A stretch of 12,133 nt of DNA from assembly GCA_016214225.1 (NCBI GenBank), contig JACROX010000084.1, forward strand, positions 1 through 12,133, in the 5' to 3' direction. The DNA comes from Candidatus Peregrinibacteria bacterium. GTDB lineage: Bacteria > Patescibacteriota > Gracilibacteria > UBA1369 > LOWO2-01-FULL-3. This document shows, piece by piece, positions 6,299 through 12,133 of the stretch (position 1 is the stretch's first letter; the number at the start of each line of letters is the position of its first letter). The notes under the pieces were generated by a model. The model saw nothing but the letters and a program-made list of their open reading frames with translations, searched no databases and was not told the DNA's origin. Position numbers and translations under genes: made by a program.

Positions 6299-6931
6299 CT
6301 AATAGTTCGCTTCGCTCACGCTACCGGCTAGCACGCCTTCGGTGTGCTTGTTTGATTGGTTGAAAAATGCCTGTATCGAAAGAGAAAAATTAGCTTTTTC
6401 AACATTCAAAACTTCTTCTTTGCTAACTTGCACGCTCACGGAATCGACAACAAACAGACGAGCATTTTGCTCAATACCCTCCAAAAACGATATTAAATCA
6501 CTATAACTTCCCTCAAAACTCGCGTTTATTCGTAAGACACCAATACTATTTTTCCCAACTCCCTTCCCAAAACTCAACGAATTAAGCTTAATATCATGAG
6601 CTTTTGATATCTTAATCAAATCTTTAATAACACCATCCTGATTTAAATTATCGGGAACAGATTTTAGAACTTCTTTTTTCTGCACTTCACTGGACAAATC
6701 AAGCTGTGTTTCAGCCGATTCATATTCTTTGATCTTGCCTTCCATCTCGGTAATATTTTTATCCACAGCAGACAAATTATCTTGCAGTAATGAGACCTGT
6801 CCCACAAATTGTTTTACAAAAAACACATACGCAAGAATGCTGGCAAGTATAAGAAGAATCCCAATCAAAGCGCTTGCTTTGGACCCTTCATAAGATTGGA
6901 CTACTCCTTCATTTTGATTTTGTTCAAACAT
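6299..6931 (-). CDS. pilO: PilO-like type IV pilus alignment protein
   Basis: The 210-residue bitopic protein has a short cytoplasmic N-terminus, one membrane helix (ALIGILLILASILAYVFFV, about residues 20-38), a coiled-coil stretch (about 45-80) and a C-terminal PilO-type alpha/beta domain (VIKDLIKISKAHDIKLNSL ... SYSDLISFLEGIEQNARLFVVDSVSV). PilO pairs with PilN to form the periplasmic alignment complex. The last 16 residues, KHTEGVLAGSVSEANY, and the approach to the TAG stop come from inverted element copy E, so the native C-terminus was probably near FNQSN. It follows pilN by 11 nt. The name rests on topology, motif pattern and neighbours; it could also be called GspM-like. Confidence 0.82.
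   Translation of the reverse strand: MFEQNQNEGVVQSYEGSKASALIGILLILASILAYVFFVKQFVGQVSLLQDNLSAVDKNITEMEGKIKEYESAETQLDLSSEVQKKEVLKSVPDNLNQDGVIKDLIKISKAHDIKLNSLSFGKGVGKNSIGVLRINASFEGSYSDLISFLEGIEQNARLFVVDSVSVQVSKEEVLNVEKANFSLSIQAFFNQSNKHTEGVLAGSVSEANY
6304..6349 (-). repeat. Shortened, inverted palindromic element, copy E, forming the pilO 3' end
   Basis: Read on the minus strand it begins agcacacc-gaa-ggcgtgct (hairpin 1 with one mismatch to copy B), then agc, a short spacer with gcgtgagc, then gaag in place of most of hairpin 2, and cgaact at the end. Its order is therefore that of copies A-D but on the other strand. The encoded peptide KHTEGVLAG matches what copy B would encode in its other orientation (KHAEGVLAF). 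It lies 60 nt from copy D in inverted orientation. Confidence 0.82.
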
Positions 6932-6942
6932 ATTTTAAATTT

Positions 6943-7494
6943 TTAACGAGATATGGAATCGGACACTACCCCTCCAACATATTTAGTACTGACAAGAAAA
7001 GTTAAAACATCCTGCCCCTTATCCGTAACATTTGAGGAGATGGAAGGGACAAAAGTATTTTGAAACATACCATTTTCGCTTTCATCGAAAGCCTTAATCA
7101 CCTCGGCAACATCGCCATAAGAATCTTCCGCGCCGGGCTTCGTTTTAGCATTCATTGAAATATCGCTTCCGAAAGAGCCTGAATAAGTCAAAACTTCAAT
7201 CAGAGGCTCTCCGCTTCTCTTCGGGATGGTATTTCTTATATTTTTTATAACTTGCGACCATTTCACGAAACCGCCCAATTTAAGGTCATTTACGACTTTT
7301 TTAGCTGTAATCGCGTCAATAACCCTCTTATTCTCAAAATCCAAAACTTTCTCTTTATAATCAGTAGAAACCTTGTCGGCCTTTTTCAAATCGGCAGTTA
7401 CAGATGCCCTTGTATAAAACAAATAACCCGTATATGAACCGATCGCGAGAACCGCGATAATTCCCAAAATAAAGATAAAAGATGTTTTTTTCAT
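6943..7494 (-). CDS. pilN: PilN-like type IV pilus alignment protein
   Basis: The 183-residue protein has a two- to four-residue cytoplasmic start, one membrane helix (SFIFILGIIAVLAIGSYTGYLFY, about 5-27), a coiled stretch (about 33-58) and a PilN-type domain with VKWSQVIKNIRNTIPK, a middle strand region and DVAEVIKAFDES-GMFQNTFVPSIS. PilN anchors the alignment complex to cytoplasmic PilM. It is the first gene of the minus-strand operon, and there is no pilM in front of it. The start at 7494 (ATG AAA AAA ACA) follows an extended -10-like site by about 24 nt and has no Shine-Dalgarno. The assignment rests on topology and pairing with the PilO-like gene; sequence similarity within this family is low. 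Confidence 0.72.
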   Translation of the reverse strand: MKKTSFIFILGIIAVLAIGSYTGYLFYTRASVTADLKKADKVSTDYKEKVLDFENKRVIDAITAKKVVNDLKLGGFVKWSQVIKNIRNTIPKRSGEPLIEVLTYSGSFGSDISMNAKTKPGAEDSYGDVAEVIKAFDESENGMFQNTFVPSISSNVTDKGQDVLTFLVSTKYVGGVVSDSISR

Positions 7495-7518
7495 ATTTTT
7501 GTTTTTATTTGTCTATAT

Positions 7519-7527
7519 ATTTTAGCA
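7519..7527 (-). promoter_or_regulatory. Candidate extended -10 promoter for the pilus-metG operon
   Basis: On the minus strand the divergent gap reads TGCTAAAAT, matching the extended -10 form TGnTAtAaT with one change. It is about 24 nt upstream of the pilN start. No good -35 hexamer lies 16-18 nt farther, which is common for extended -10 promoters. The 57-nt gap between the two divergent first genes must hold the signals for both directions. No convincing plus-strand promoter was found. Confidence 0.4.
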
Positions 7528-7533
7528 TATTTC

Positions 7534-7538
7534 AGGAG
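7534..7538 (+). promoter_or_regulatory. Shine-Dalgarno site(s) ahead of the RNHCP-TilS gene
   Basis: AGGAG at 7534-7538 is the clearest ribosome-binding site in the window, 13 nt before the ATG at 7552. A second AGGA at 7547-7550 lies 10 nt before the ATG at 7561, so the second start (MKGFNVINEGFACENC) may be the one used. An ATG at 7542 opens only an 10-codon frame that overlaps both starts. Most other genes here have no such site. Confidence 0.5.
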
Positions 7539-7551
7539 AAAATGCTAGGAT

Positions 7552-8895
7552 ATGACCGCCATGAAAGGATTTAATGTGATCAATGAAGGTTTTGCTTGCG
7601 AAAATTGCGGGGAAGCTAATCCGAAATCGGAGGGAACTTGTCGTAATCACTGCCGTAAATGCCTATATTCAATGCATGTGGATGACAAATTTCCCGGCGA
7701 CAGAGCAAGCAAATGCAATTCTTTGATGATGCCTGTTTCGGCTCATCAAGATGGGAAAAAAGGCTGGATGATAATTCATAAATGCTTAAAATGCGAGGAG
7801 GAAGCGACGAAGTTGACACAGCAATCTGCGTTTTTCATCGGTTCCTTTAACTTTAAAACAAAACATTTCAAGCGAATGAATAACCAAGAAGCAAAAAAAC
7901 TGGAACAATTAGTTTTAAATAAGCTAAAAACGCTTATGGATAAGCCCGATGAATCCTTGATATTTGGCTTTTCCGGAGGACCGGATTCGACCTTTTTAAT
8001 AAATATCTTGGCAAAAACAGCTTTAAAAATTCATGCCGCGCATGTAAACCACATGCTAAGAGGCAAAGAAAGCCTGCTTGACGAAAAATTCATAAAAACC
8101 GCGGCAAAAAAACTAAAAATTCAATCGGACATAAAGCGAGAAAATATCAAAGCAACAAGCCAAAAATTGTCAATCGGAACTGAAGAAGCCGGAAGAAAAA
8201 TCAGATATGAATATTTTCATAAGCTCGCAAAAAAATATAACGCGAAAGCCATTCTTACAGCTCATCACGCAGACGACAATCTTGAGACAATTCTGTTTAA
8301 TTTAATTCGAGGCGCAAATTTAAAAGGACTTTGCGGCATAAAAGAAAAAGAAACTTTTTTCTTGGATAAAAAAATCACATTAATTCGTCCGCTTTTATCA
8401 ATTCCAAAAGACAAAATAACAGCCTACCTCAAATTCAAAAAAACCCCATTCAGAAAAGATAAAAGCAATGTAAACACCGATTACAGCAGAAATTTTTTAC
8501 GGCACAAAATTATCCCTTTACTTAAAAAACTCAATCCAAACCTAACGGAAACCGTCTCCAAAAATACGGAAAATCTAAAAGAAATTGATAACGCGTTAAC
8601 AAACGAATCACAAAATTGGATCAAAAAAAACATAACAAAACAAAAATTTGACGCGAAAAAATTCAGATCATTGTCAATCCCTACACAGAAAACAATCATC
8701 ATGCAAATTCACAAAAACACGATTGGAAATACACAAAATTTAAAAACATCAAATCTGGAAGAAGTACTGTCAATCATCAATAAAAATCTCGGGAATAAAG
8801 AAAAAAAATTGGGAAACATTACGTTCTCAATAAAAAACAACAAAATTAAATGGCAAGTGCGCGGCGAGGCCACGGGCAGAGCGCGCAGAAAGTGA
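7552..8895 (+). CDS. tilS: RNHCP zinc-ribbon domain fused to tRNA(Ile)-lysidine synthetase TilS
   Basis: Residues 1-85 match the RNHCP family: C16xxC19, the name motif RNHC as C30-R-N-H-C34 with RKC37, HVDDKFPGDRASKC (42-55) and IHKCLKC (75-81). A linker follows, and from Met109 (7876) a TilS catalytic domain: PP-loop SGGPDS (141-146), HVNHMLRG (164-171), AHHADDNLET (238-246), RPLLSIP (279-285) and NFLRHKIIP (314-322). TilS makes lysidine at position 34 of the AUA-reading tRNA-Ile, an essential step. The long C-terminal substrate-binding domain of large TilS is reduced. The last codons (GEATGRARRK) fall in a GC-rich repeat. The fusion is continuous with no frameshift sign; the ATG at 7876 has no Shine-Dalgarno but could give TilS alone. 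First gene of the plus-strand unit. What the RNHCP part does is unknown. Confidence 0.9.
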   Translation: MTAMKGFNVINEGFACENCGEANPKSEGTCRNHCRKCLYSMHVDDKFPGDRASKCNSLMMPVSAHQDGKKGWMIIHKCLKCEEEATKLTQQSAFFIGSFNFKTKHFKRMNNQEAKKLEQLVLNKLKTLMDKPDESLIFGFSGGPDSTFLINILAKTALKIHAAHVNHMLRGKESLLDEKFIKTAAKKLKIQSDIKRENIKATSQKLSIGTEEAGRKIRYEYFHKLAKKYNAKAILTAHHADDNLETILFNLIRGANLKGLCGIKEKETFFLDKKITLIRPLLSIPKDKITAYLKFKKTPFRKDKSNVNTDYSRNFLRHKIIPLLKKLNPNLTETVSKNTENLKEIDNALTNESQNWIKKNITKQKFDAKKFRSLSIPTQKTIIMQIHKNTIGNTQNLKTSNLEEVLSIINKNLGNKEKKLGNITFSIKNNKIKWQVRGEATGRARRK

Positions 8896-8932
8896 AGCGT
8901 GTGGCTCTGCCACCGCGAAACGAAGCGAGCTT
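8866..8932 (+). repeat. GC-rich palindromic region (copy F, diverged element) at the tilS-ftsH junction
   Basis: This stretch is far richer in G and C than its surroundings. It contains ggcagagc (8875-8882) pairing with gctctgcc (8904-8911), an inner hairpin gtggc-tct-gccac (8901-8913), then gcgaaacgaagcgagc, which is like the gcgtgagcgaagcgaac part of copy E. It supplies the last ten TilS residues and stop, then the start of the 83-nt gap before ftsH. The link to the main family is by architecture and partial likeness only, so it may be a separate repeat family of the same host. Confidence 0.5.
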
Positions 8933-8978
8933 ACAAATTAAGTTGAAAAAAACCGAAAAAAAGACTAATTATAAGTAC

Positions 8979-10829
8979 ATGAGTATTCCACAAATGCCAA
9001 ACAGACCAAAAAACACTTTCCTCTATTTGATAATAGCCGCGCTACTGATAACTTCGGCAATAATGATTTTTGGAAACAGCTCCACTCCTTCGAAAGAAAT
9101 CACACTGAACACATTCGTCGAAGAAGTAAAATCGGGCTTAATCAAGAGCATAAATATATCCGGAACAAAGATTAATCTTGATATCGTCGATGGCACAAAA
9201 CAGTATACATACAAGGAAGATGGAACCAATGTTTACCAAATGCTTTTACAGGCGGGAGTTGAAAACGACGTAATATCAAAACTCGCCATAAACGTGGAAG
9301 ATAGCGGAAAATCAGATTTTTGGAGCAATCTGCTAATAGGAATAATCCCATTCCTCTTAATAGTGGGGTTTTTCTTTTTCATGATGAGATCCGCGCAATC
9401 CAGCAACAATCAAGCTTTATCTTTCGGGAAAAGCCGCGCGAAACTTTACGACAAAGAAAAACAAAAAACAACATTTGAAGATGTCGCGGGCGTGGCGGAA
9501 GCCAAAGAAGAGCTCGTGGAAGTGGTGGACTTTTTAAAAAACCCTCAAAAATACAGAGTCATGGGAGCAAAAATCCCTAAAGGCGTAATGCTTATAGGCG
9601 CTCCGGGAACGGGAAAAACACTACTGGCGCGCGCGGTCGCGGGAGAAGCCGACGTTCCGTTTTTCAACATTTCAGGTTCCGAATTCGTGGAAATGTTTGT
9701 TGGAGTCGGAGCATCAAGAGTCAGAGATCTCTTCAATAAAGCAAAAAGAAATGCTCCATGTATCGTATTTATAGATGAAATAGATGCCGTTGGCCGACAC
9801 AGAGGAGCAGGGATGGGAGGAGGACACGACGAGCGCGAACAGACATTGAATCAAATACTTACAGAAATGGACGGCTTTGAAACCGGCACAAACGTAATTG
9901 TAATTGCCGCAACAAACAGGCCGGACATCCTCGACCCGGCATTATTAAGACCGGGAAGATTTGACAGAAGAGTGGTCGTTGACATGCCGGATTTAAAAGC
10001 AAGAGAAGACATTTTGAAAGTTCACAGCCGCAACAAGCCTCTGGCAAAAATCGTCGATTTGAAAAAAATCGCGAAAGGAACTCCCGGATTCACCGGAGCG
10101 GATCTTGAAAATCTTATGAACGAAGCCGCTATTTTAGCCGCGAAAACAAACAAAAAACATATTTCAAATTACGAAATAGAAAAATCCGTGGAAAAAGTCG
10201 TAATGGGTCCGGAAAGAAAATCCAAAGTCCTAAACAAGAAAGAAAAAGAAATCACATCTTACCACGAAGTGGGTCACGCGGTGGTTGGACATCTTCTCCC
10301 TGGCTGTGATCCTGTTCATAAAATATCGCTTATATCACGCGGAATGGCCCTCGGAGTAACATGGTTTTTACCTGAAGAAGACAAACATCTTGTCGCAAAA
10401 AGTAAATTTGAAGACGAACTTTGTTCTTTATTGGGAGGTTATACTTCAGAAGAAGTTTTCTTTGGAGAAATGACAACCGGCGCGTCAAATGACCTTCAAA
10501 GAGCCACGAAACTGGCATACAATATGGTTACAAAATATGGGATGAGCGAACTCGGACCGATTATTTTCGGAGACCAAAACGACGAAATATTTATAGGAAA
10601 AGATTTCGGACATATCAAAAATTATTCGGAACAAAGCGCGGCAAGAATAGACGAGTTGGTTAAAAAAATAATAGACAAAGCATACAAACACACAAAAGAA
10701 TTAATCATAAAACATAAAACGATAATCGAAAAAATAGCCAAAGACTTGATCGAAAAAGAAACAATGTCCGCGGAAGAATTTAATCATTACTTCAAAGGAA
10801 CAGAAACTCATAAAGAACAAAGTAAATAA
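8979..10829 (+). CDS. ftsH: ATP-dependent zinc metalloprotease FtsH
   Basis: FtsH is a membrane-anchored AAA+ protease that degrades damaged membrane and regulatory proteins. From Met at 8979 it is 616 residues. It has two membrane helices ([18 protein letters not shown], about 14-31, and [19 protein letters not shown], about 118-136), Walker A GAPGTGKT (207-214), Walker [10 protein letters not shown] (262-270), the second region of homology [23 protein letters not shown], and the zinc site HEVGH (429-433) with the third ligand Asp505 in GASNDL. The usual motif is HEAGH; Ala to Val is mild. An open frame extends upstream to an ATG at 8850, but that part overlaps tilS and reads through repeat F, so 8979 (or 8994) is the better start. 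It lies 83 nt after tilS and 6 nt before hsp20. Confidence 0.96.
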   Translation: MSIPQMPNRPKNTFLYLIIAALLITSAIMIFGNSSTPSKEITLNTFVEEVKSGLIKSINISGTKINLDIVDGTKQYTYKEDGTNVYQMLLQAGVENDVISKLAINVEDSGKSDFWSNLLIGIIPFLLIVGFFFFMMRSAQSSNNQALSFGKSRAKLYDKEKQKTTFEDVAGVAEAKEELVEVVDFLKNPQKYRVMGAKIPKGVMLIGAPGTGKTLLARAVAGEADVPFFNISGSEFVEMFVGVGASRVRDLFNKAKRNAPCIVFIDEIDAVGRHRGAGMGGGHDEREQTLNQILTEMDGFETGTNVIVIAATNRPDILDPALLRPGRFDRRVVVDMPDLKAREDILKVHSRNKPLAKIVDLKKIAKGTPGFTGADLENLMNEAAILAAKTNKKHISNYEIEKSVEKVVMGPERKSKVLNKKEKEITSYHEVGHAVVGHLLPGCDPVHKISLISRGMALGVTWFLPEEDKHLVAKSKFEDELCSLLGGYTSEEVFFGEMTTGASNDLQRATKLAYNMVTKYGMSELGPIIFGDQNDEIFIGKDFGHIKNYSEQSAARIDELVKKIIDKAYKHTKELIIKHKTIIEKIAKDLIEKETMSAEEFNHYFKGTETHKEQSK

Positions 10830-10835
10830 ATCAAA

Positions 10836-11237
10836 ATGAAAGATTCCAAAATAAAAATCCATCCGCTAAGCGTTAACGAAAAAGCGGAACCCCTCAAAAA
10901 AGAGATTGGACAATTAGCTCTCGATATTTACCATACGGACAAAGAAATCGTTATTTTGGCTCCAATCGCGGGAGTAAAAAAAGAAGACATTCATCTGACG
11001 ATCACTGAAGACATATTGGTGATAAAAGGAGAAAGAAATCAAAAAGAAGAAGTTGCCGAAGAAAATTATTACACGAAAGAATGTTTCTGGGGTCCATTTT
11101 CAAGATCGATCGTTTTACCATTGGAAGCCGATACAAAAGGCATTTCGGCGGAGTTTGAAGAAAATGTTTTAGAGATAAGAATACCAAAATCCGATAGAGA
11201 AAAAAGCAAAGTAATCAGGATAAAATCTCCGTTATGA
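10836..11237 (+). CDS. Small heat-shock protein, Hsp20/alpha-crystallin family
   Basis: The 133-residue protein is an ATP-independent holdase chaperone. The alpha-crystallin domain runs from about LALDIYHTDKEIVILAPIAG (28-47) to the family tail VLEIRIPKS, which takes the place of the usual GVLxIxxPK. The C-terminal VIRIK holds the I-x-I motif used for oligomerisation. The N-terminal arm is short (about 25 residues) and acidic-lysine rich. It starts 6 nt after ftsH, and its TGA overlaps the galU ATG (ATGA), so it is probably co-transcribed and coupled. Placement after ftsH suggests a proteostasis pairing. No Shine-Dalgarno is seen before the start. Confidence 0.92.
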   Translation: MKDSKIKIHPLSVNEKAEPLKKEIGQLALDIYHTDKEIVILAPIAGVKKEDIHLTITEDILVIKGERNQKEEVAEENYYTKECFWGPFSRSIVLPLEADTKGISAEFEENVLEIRIPKSDREKSKVIRIKSPL

Positions 11238-12100
11238 AAATCACAAAAGCTGTAATCCCTGCCGCAGGATTAGGCACAAGATTTTTACCGGCGACAAAAT
11301 CGCAAGCAAAAGAAATGATGCCGATAGTTGATAAACCATGCATCCAATATCTTGTCGAAGAGGCTGTGGCAAGCGGAATAAAGGAAATCATTATAATTAC
11401 GGGAAGAAACAAAAGAACAATAGAAGATCATTTTGATTTTTCATTTGAACTGGACGCTCACTTAAGAAAAAATAAAAAACTTCAAGCGCTGAAAGAGCTG
11501 GAAAAAATCGAGAAAATGGCAAAATTCATTTATGTCAGACAACCTGTCCAGCTCGGAGACGGACATGCCATTTTATGCGCAAAGGAACTGATAAAAAACG
11601 AACCGTTCGCGGTCCTTTTCGGAGATGATATTTATGACAGCAAAATTCCCGCGCTCGCGCAGATGATAAAAAACTATGAAAAATTTAAAACACCCATACT
11701 CGCGCTCGAAGAAGTTCCAAAAGAAGCCACAAATAAATATGGAATCGCGGGGATAAAAAGCAAAAAAAACAATATATATGAAATTGACAGTTTGGTTGAA
11801 AAACCGGCTCCAAAAGACGCGCCGTCAAACCTCTCGATTGTCGGGAAATACATAGTAACCCCCGATCTTTTAAAAACGCTTGAAAAAGCAAAATCACATT
11901 CAAAAGATGGCGAAATTCGCCTTATCGACGGCATGCGGGAATACATAAAAACCCACAAAATTCACGGATGCAAAATAGATGGCGAACGATTCGACACAGG
12001 CGACAAACTCGGCTACTTAAAGGCTGTAATACACTTCGGACTCAAACACAAAGACCTCAGCAAAGACCTGAAAACATATCTGAGAAAAATTTCAAAATAA
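11234..12100 (+). CDS. galU: UTP--glucose-1-phosphate uridylyltransferase
   Basis: GalU makes UDP-glucose from UTP and glucose-1-phosphate, feeding surface polysaccharide and glycolipid synthesis. The 288-residue protein has the nucleotide-binding loop AAGLGTRFLPATKSQAKEM (10-28), the LGDGHAI motif (107-113), the metal-binding FGDD (129-132), KYGIAG (168-173), VEKP (188-191) and the C-terminal GERFDTGDKLGYLKA (250-264), all in family order and spacing. The length is normal. The start overlaps the hsp20 stop by 4 nt. In this lineage it likely serves cell-surface glycan synthesis, as the window holds no sugar-catabolism genes. Confidence 0.96.
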   Translation: MKITKAVIPAAGLGTRFLPATKSQAKEMMPIVDKPCIQYLVEEAVASGIKEIIIITGRNKRTIEDHFDFSFELDAHLRKNKKLQALKELEKIEKMAKFIYVRQPVQLGDGHAILCAKELIKNEPFAVLFGDDIYDSKIPALAQMIKNYEKFKTPILALEEVPKEATNKYGIAGIKSKKNNIYEIDSLVEKPAPKDAPSNLSIVGKYIVTPDLLKTLEKAKSHSKDGEIRLIDGMREYIKTHKIHGCKIDGERFDTGDKLGYLKAVIHFGLKHKDLSKDLKTYLRKISK

Positions 12101-12103
12101 AAA

Positions 12104-12133
12104 ATGGGATCACAAGATTTTTTCATGGAGAAA
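12104..12133 (+). CDS. Possible start of the next gene, cut by window edge
   Basis: An ATG 3 nt after the galU stop opens a frame of ten codons to the window end (MGSQDFFMEK). Tight spacing fits the plus-strand operon, but nothing in ten residues identifies a family. A later ATG (12125) lies in the same frame. Confidence 0.35.
   Translation, partial: MGSQDFFMEK

Noticed and set aside
2861..6349. CRISPR array
   Set aside because: The repeats are palindromic, far apart, in both orientations and inside genes, with no regular spacers and no cas genes.
197..7494. Alternative genetic code with TGA read as glycine
   Set aside because: TGA ends several genes here, including ATGA overlaps, and no full-length protein needs TGA readthrough.
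8850..8978. Longer ftsH start at 8850
   Set aside because: The extra 43 residues overlap tilS, read through the GC-rich repeat and do not resemble an FtsH N-terminus, which begins well at 8979.

Overview
The window looks like a chromosomal segment of a Candidate Phyla Radiation (Patescibacteria, Parcubacteria-like) bacterium. This is inferred from AT-rich sequence, very tight gene packing, few Shine-Dalgarno sites, a compact type IV pilus cassette with minor pseudopilins, a MetRS without C-terminal domain and a shortened TilS. TGA is used as a stop at several gene ends, so the TGA-recoding code of some CPR lineages does not apply. No rRNA, tRNA or CRISPR array was seen.

There are two divergent transcription units. 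The minus-strand unit starts near 7494 and reads pilN-like, pilO-like, pilC, four minor pseudopilins in the order H-like, I-like, J-like, K-like (fimT/pilV/pilW/pilX type), then metG. Gaps are at most 13 nt up to metG, with one ATGA overlap, so this is probably one operon. It encodes the inner-membrane alignment and platform proteins and the tip-priming pseudopilins of a type IV pilus/competence-like machine. The ATPases, PilM, prepilin peptidase and major pilin lie elsewhere. Past metG, the left edge holds the start of what looks like a transposase N-terminal gene. The plus-strand unit starts at about 7552 and reads an RNHCP-TilS fusion, ftsH, a small heat-shock protein (hsp20) and galU, with a further reading frame just starting at the right edge.

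The most unusual feature is a family of GC-rich, palindromic elements of about 59-60 bp. Each is two short hairpins joined by a spacer. They are scattered through this AT-rich region and, unusually, sit in frame inside protein-coding genes. Two near-identical copies and one degenerate remnant sit in the leader peptides of three of the four pseudopilins, ending one codon before the Gly of the prepilin peptidase site. Another lies in the N-terminus of PilC, an inverted and shortened copy forms the C-terminus of PilO, a partial copy follows metG, and a diverged GC-rich relative spans the tilS end and the tilS-ftsH gap. This resembles the Rickettsia palindromic elements known to insert into coding genes, but appears here in a pilus operon and favours peptide positions that are cleaved off or terminal. 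A second point of interest is the RNHCP zinc-ribbon domain fused in frame to TilS.
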